From contig CAKTWE010000003.1 of assembly GCA_934630385.1 (NCBI GenBank), forward strand, positions 1 through 49,065: a stretch of DNA of 49,065 nt, read 5' to 3'. This DNA comes from an uncultured Collinsella sp. Its GTDB lineage: Bacteria > Actinomycetota > Coriobacteriia > Coriobacteriales > Coriobacteriaceae. The notes under the pieces were generated by a model that was not told the origin of the DNA, searched no databases, and worked only from the letters and a program-made list of their open reading frames with translations. The first letter of the stretch is position 1. Each line of letters opens with the position of its first letter. The position numbers and the translations under genes were made by a program. This document shows positions 46,410 to 49,065 of this stretch, one piece after another.

Positions 46410-47471
46410 CTACTCGGCGTCGGCGAAGCCGTTGGGGTTATGGCTCTGCCAATTCCAGCTGTCGCGGCACATGTCCGCGATATCGTACTGGGCCTTCCAG
46501 CCCATCATGCGCTCGGCCTTGGAGGCATCGCACCAGTTGGCGGCGATATCGCCGGCACGGCGCTCGCGAATCACATAGGGCAGCTCCTTGCCGCACGCCT
46601 TGGAGAAGGCGGCGACGACCTCGAGCACCGAGGTGCCGGTGCCGGTGCCCAGGTTAAAGATCTCGACGCCGGTTTTGCCGTTCATCCAGTTGAGGGCGGC
46701 AACGTGACCAGATGCCAGGTCGCACACGTGGATGTAGTCGCGCACGCCGGTGCCGTCGGGGGTGGGGTAGTCGTTGCCAAAGACCTGAACGGCCTTGAGC
46801 TTGCCCACGGCGACCTGGGCGACATAGGGAACCAGGTTGTTGGGGATGCCCTTGGGGTCCTCGCCAATCAAGCCTGACGGATGGGCACCGATGGGGTTGA
46901 AGTAACGGAGCAGCACGACGTCCCACTCGGGGTCGGCGGTGTGGACATCCATGAGGATCTGCTCAATCATCCACTTGGTCCAACCGTAGGGGTTGGTCGC
47001 GGGCTTCTTGGGGTCTTCCTCGGTGACAGGCGGATTGTCCGGATCGCCGTAGACGGTCGAGGAGCTCGAGAAGATGATGGACTTGCAGCCATGGTTGCGC
47101 ATGACGTCAATGAGTACCAGGGTGTTTTCGATATTGTTGTGGTAGTACTCGACGGGCTTGCTCACCGATTCGCCGACGGCCTTAAAGCCGGCGAAGTGGA
47201 TGACGCGGTCGATCTGGTGGGTATCGAAGATCTTGTTCATCGCATCGCGGTCGAGCACGTTGGCCTCGTAGAAGGTGAGGTTCTTGGCGGCCTCGTCGCC
47301 CACGATGGTCTTGACGCGGTCGATGGCGACGGCGCTGGAGTTGGAGAGGTCATCGACGACGACGACCTGGTAACCGCCCTCGAGCAGCTGAACGACGGTA
47401 TGGGAACCGATGAAGCCGGCACCGCCGGTAACGAGGACGCAGGTGTCTTTGGGGTCGAGTGCTTGGGACAT
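46410..47471 (-). CDS. galE: UDP-glucose 4-epimerase
   Basis: 353 residues. NAD-binding VTGGAGFIGS (14-23), SSSSTVYGDP with the active-site Ser/Thr, and NPYGWTKWMIE with the YxxxK pair. It interconverts UDP-glucose and UDP-galactose for galactose use and cell-surface glycans. AGGAGAC precedes the ATG at 47471. A -10-like TATACT lies at 47509-47514 on the minus strand. Confidence 0.93.
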   Translation of the reverse strand: MSQALDPKDTCVLVTGGAGFIGSHTVVQLLEGGYQVVVVDDLSNSSAVAIDRVKTIVGDEAAKNLTFYEANVLDRDAMNKIFDTHQIDRVIHFAGFKAVGESVSKPVEYYHNNIENTLVLIDVMRNHGCKSIIFSSSSTVYGDPDNPPVTEEDPKKPATNPYGWTKWMIEQILMDVHTADPEWDVVLLRYFNPIGAHPSGLIGEDPKGIPNNLVPYVAQVAVGKLKAVQVFGNDYPTPDGTGVRDYIHVCDLASGHVAALNWMNGKTGVEIFNLGTGTGTSVLEVVAAFSKACGKELPYVIRERRAGDIAANWCDASKAERMMGWKAQYDIADMCRDSWNWQSHNPNGFADAE

Positions 47472-47737
47472 GTAGTCTCCTATCGAATCAGGAACACTTC
47501 TTGAGGGGAGTATAGCGCAGCTAGGTGCGGTGCAACTGTTTGACACAATGAAGAGCAGAGCAATGCTAACGTACTCATAGGACGGGAATGCATAACGGTT
47601 CATGGTAGTTCCAGGCTGTTCGCATGCCGCCGGCCGTGCGGTTTTCTGCCGTTCGTGGAAATCGTTGGGATGCGTCGGATGTACGGTAATATGTATGTCT
47701 TGAGCGACATATAAACAAAACATGTAACGGAGTACAT
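47472..47737. promoter_or_regulatory. Divergent intergenic region galE / hydrolase
   Basis: 266 bases. The galE promoter side has TATACT (47509-47514, minus) with a TTGCAC-like -35. The hydrolase side has a palindrome TATGTC-6-GACATA (47694-47711), 26 bases before the ATG, followed by ATATAAAC. No further gene is supported. Confidence 0.45.
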
Positions 47738-48943
47738 ATGTCACCAAACAGCGATTCCATCTTCACTCAGGAGCTCTCGCGCCGCACCGCCCTCAAGGCC
47801 CTGTTCGGCGCCGCTTCTGCTGCAGTTCTTTTTGGCCTGCCTGCCCGCGCCCATGCTGCCGAGGCCAGCCAGGAAACCACCGACAAGCTGAATGCCGCCC
47901 AGGCCCAGCTCGACGAGGTTCAGGCCCAGCTTGATAGCATCGCCAACGAGTACGCGGCGCTCGCTAACAAGAACGCTCAGACGCTCAACGACATCGAGGG
48001 CGTTCAGGGTCAGATCGACGACACCCAGGAGCAGATCGACACCAAGAAGTCGGAGCTCAAGAAGAAGCGTAACGAGCTTTCCGATCGCGTGGCGGCAAGC
48101 TACAAGTCGGGCGGCACCAATGTCCTGTCGTTGCTGCTCGCTTCTGGTTCGTTTGAGGAGCTCGTCGCCAACGCGCATTACGTCGAGAAGATCAACAAGA
48201 GCGACCGTGACGCCATCGAGGACATCCAGACCATCCAGAAAGAGCTCGATACGCAGAAGTCCGAGCTTGAGTCGCAAAAAGCCGACTTGGAGAAGCTCAA
48301 GGACCAGCAGACTGCTCAGATGCAGGACATGCAGGCCAAGCAGCAGGAGGTCCAGACGGTTCTGAACGGCCTCTCCGACGATGTTAAGGAGCTCATGGCC
48401 CAGCGCGATTCCGAGATTCTCGCCGCCGCTCAGGCCGAGGAGGCTGCCAAGAAGGCTGCCGCTGCCGCGGCTGCCGCGAACAAGAACAATTCCTACTCAG
48501 GTGGTTCAAGCTCGGGTGGCGGATCGTATGCCGGCGGTACCCCGCAGCAGAATGCCGGCTCGGGCAAGCAGCAGGCCGTCGTCAACGCGTGCTACTCCAC
48601 GCCCTCGCCTGGCCAGAACTGGTGCGCGGCGTGGGTCTCCAACGTCTTCCGCAACGCCGGCGTTGGTTACTTTGGCGGTAACGCGTGCGATATGTTTAAC
48701 GCTTGGTGCTATAGCTCCGATCGTTCGGCGCTGCAGGTGGGCATGATTGTTGCCGACTCATCGCATAGCGGTACCGGCATGCCGGGTCTGATCTATGGCC
48801 ACGTGGGCATCTACGTTGGCGGCGGCATCGTTATGAGTAACGAGGGCGCCATCACGTCGAGGTCGCTTGACTCGTTCATTGGGTTCTACGGCACTGGCTC
48901 TGGCGTGCGCTGGGGCTGGCTTGGCGGTATTGCGCTGTCGTAA
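47738..48943 (+). CDS. Secreted coiled-coil peptidoglycan hydrolase (PcsB-like, CHAP/NlpC-type)
   Basis: 401 residues. The signal peptide has a twin-arginine look (SRRTALK, residues 14-20) and an ARAHA cleavage site near 40. Residues 45-240 are a long coiled coil in two blocks, as in PcsB/RipC-type proteins that are controlled by FtsEX. A Ser/Gly linker (250-275) leads to a CHAP- or NlpC-like domain with Cys296 (QNWCAAWVS) and His355 (YGHVGIYVG). It probably cuts peptide cross-bridges during cell division. ACGGAG precedes the ATG. Confidence 0.82.
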   Translation: MSPNSDSIFTQELSRRTALKALFGAASAAVLFGLPARAHAAEASQETTDKLNAAQAQLDEVQAQLDSIANEYAALANKNAQTLNDIEGVQGQIDDTQEQIDTKKSELKKKRNELSDRVAASYKSGGTNVLSLLLASGSFEELVANAHYVEKINKSDRDAIEDIQTIQKELDTQKSELESQKADLEKLKDQQTAQMQDMQAKQQEVQTVLNGLSDDVKELMAQRDSEILAAAQAEEAAKKAAAAAAAANKNNSYSGGSSSGGGSYAGGTPQQNAGSGKQQAVVNACYSTPSPGQNWCAAWVSNVFRNAGVGYFGGNACDMFNAWCYSSDRSALQVGMIVADSSHSGTGMPGLIYGHVGIYVGGGIVMSNEGAITSRSLDSFIGFYGTGSGVRWGWLGGIALS

Positions 48944-49010
48944 CGCAAGTTGGGCCGCGTGCCCGCCCGCAATATATTTGATTGCCTGCTCGGGCAGTCC
49001 TGCGCAAGAC

Positions 49011-49037
49011 GAAGGCCACATTAAGTGGCCTTCTTTG
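49011..49037 (+). terminator. Terminator of the hydrolase gene
   Basis: GAAGGCCAC (49011-49019) pairs with GTGGCCTTC (49025-49033), 5-base loop, followed by TTTG. Confidence 0.8.
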
Positions 49038-49065
49038 CGTGCGGAACTCGCGATCAATCAAATAT

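Overview
The window is an actinobacterial chromosome segment, most likely from a gut Coriobacteriia of the Collinsella type. The host genes, high GC content and gene neighbourhood suggest this, but no 16S gene is present, so it is an inference. About two thirds (1 to about 31390) is a siphovirus-type prophage of clearly higher GC than its host. The rest (about 31390-49065) is host chromosome. The prophage's left end, and presumably its lysis genes and DNA invertase, lie outside the window.

Prophage layout. Nearly all genes are on the minus strand, so reading order runs right to left. At the right edge are a large serine integrase (29975) and a plus-strand HTH regulator (29548). A divergent control region with matching 22-bp palindromes (29398-29547) follows. 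Early genes are small regulators, RuvC-like resolvase, an HTH/zinc protein, ParB-like protein, SMC-like ATPase, Sak4-like AAA ATPase, SSB-like protein, SF2 helicase and primase-helicase (down to 18859). Five small genes lead into the late genes: fused TerS-TerL terminase, adenine methyltransferase, portal, a MuF head protein carrying a papain-fold toxin with an Imm35-like partner, scaffold, capsid, head-tail joining proteins, tail tube, Gp14/Gp15, tape measure, Dit, a Gp37-like tail protein and a receptor-binding fibre.

The strongest discovery is at the left edge. The fibre gene (727-1575) ends in one of at least three interchangeable C-terminal cassettes. Two silent alternatives lie beside it, convergent and stop-to-stop. 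All join the constant part in frame at a 12-bp element (ATTCCGTATCCC) present three times in mixed orientation, and a second copy of the end of the expressed cassette begins at the window edge. This is the layout of a shufflon-like phase-variable host-range switch.

The integrase is the second structural surprise. Its reading frame has no stop before the host junction, runs antisense through the host tRNA-Gln (31392-31463) and only ends at 32194. Its native C-terminus therefore depends on whether the phage is integrated or circular.

Host part. After tRNA-Gln come a peptidoglycan-binding protein and a polyprenyl diphosphate synthase. A maltose/alpha-glucoside utilisation region follows: a PTS EIICB fused to a HAD phosphatase, a divergent GntR/UTRA regulator, an ABC importer (Tat lipoprotein, two permeases, ATPase), glycogen/maltodextrin phosphorylase and 4-alpha-glucanotransferase. 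Then come galE and a secreted coiled-coil peptidoglycan hydrolase. Palindromes of the form GTNTANAC (or near matches) lie before the PTS gene, the regulator, the importer and malQ, suggesting one regulon. Between the ATPase and phosphorylase terminators is an array of a 15-bp element in alternating orientation at exact 40-bp steps (41893-42187), which I cannot assign to a known element.
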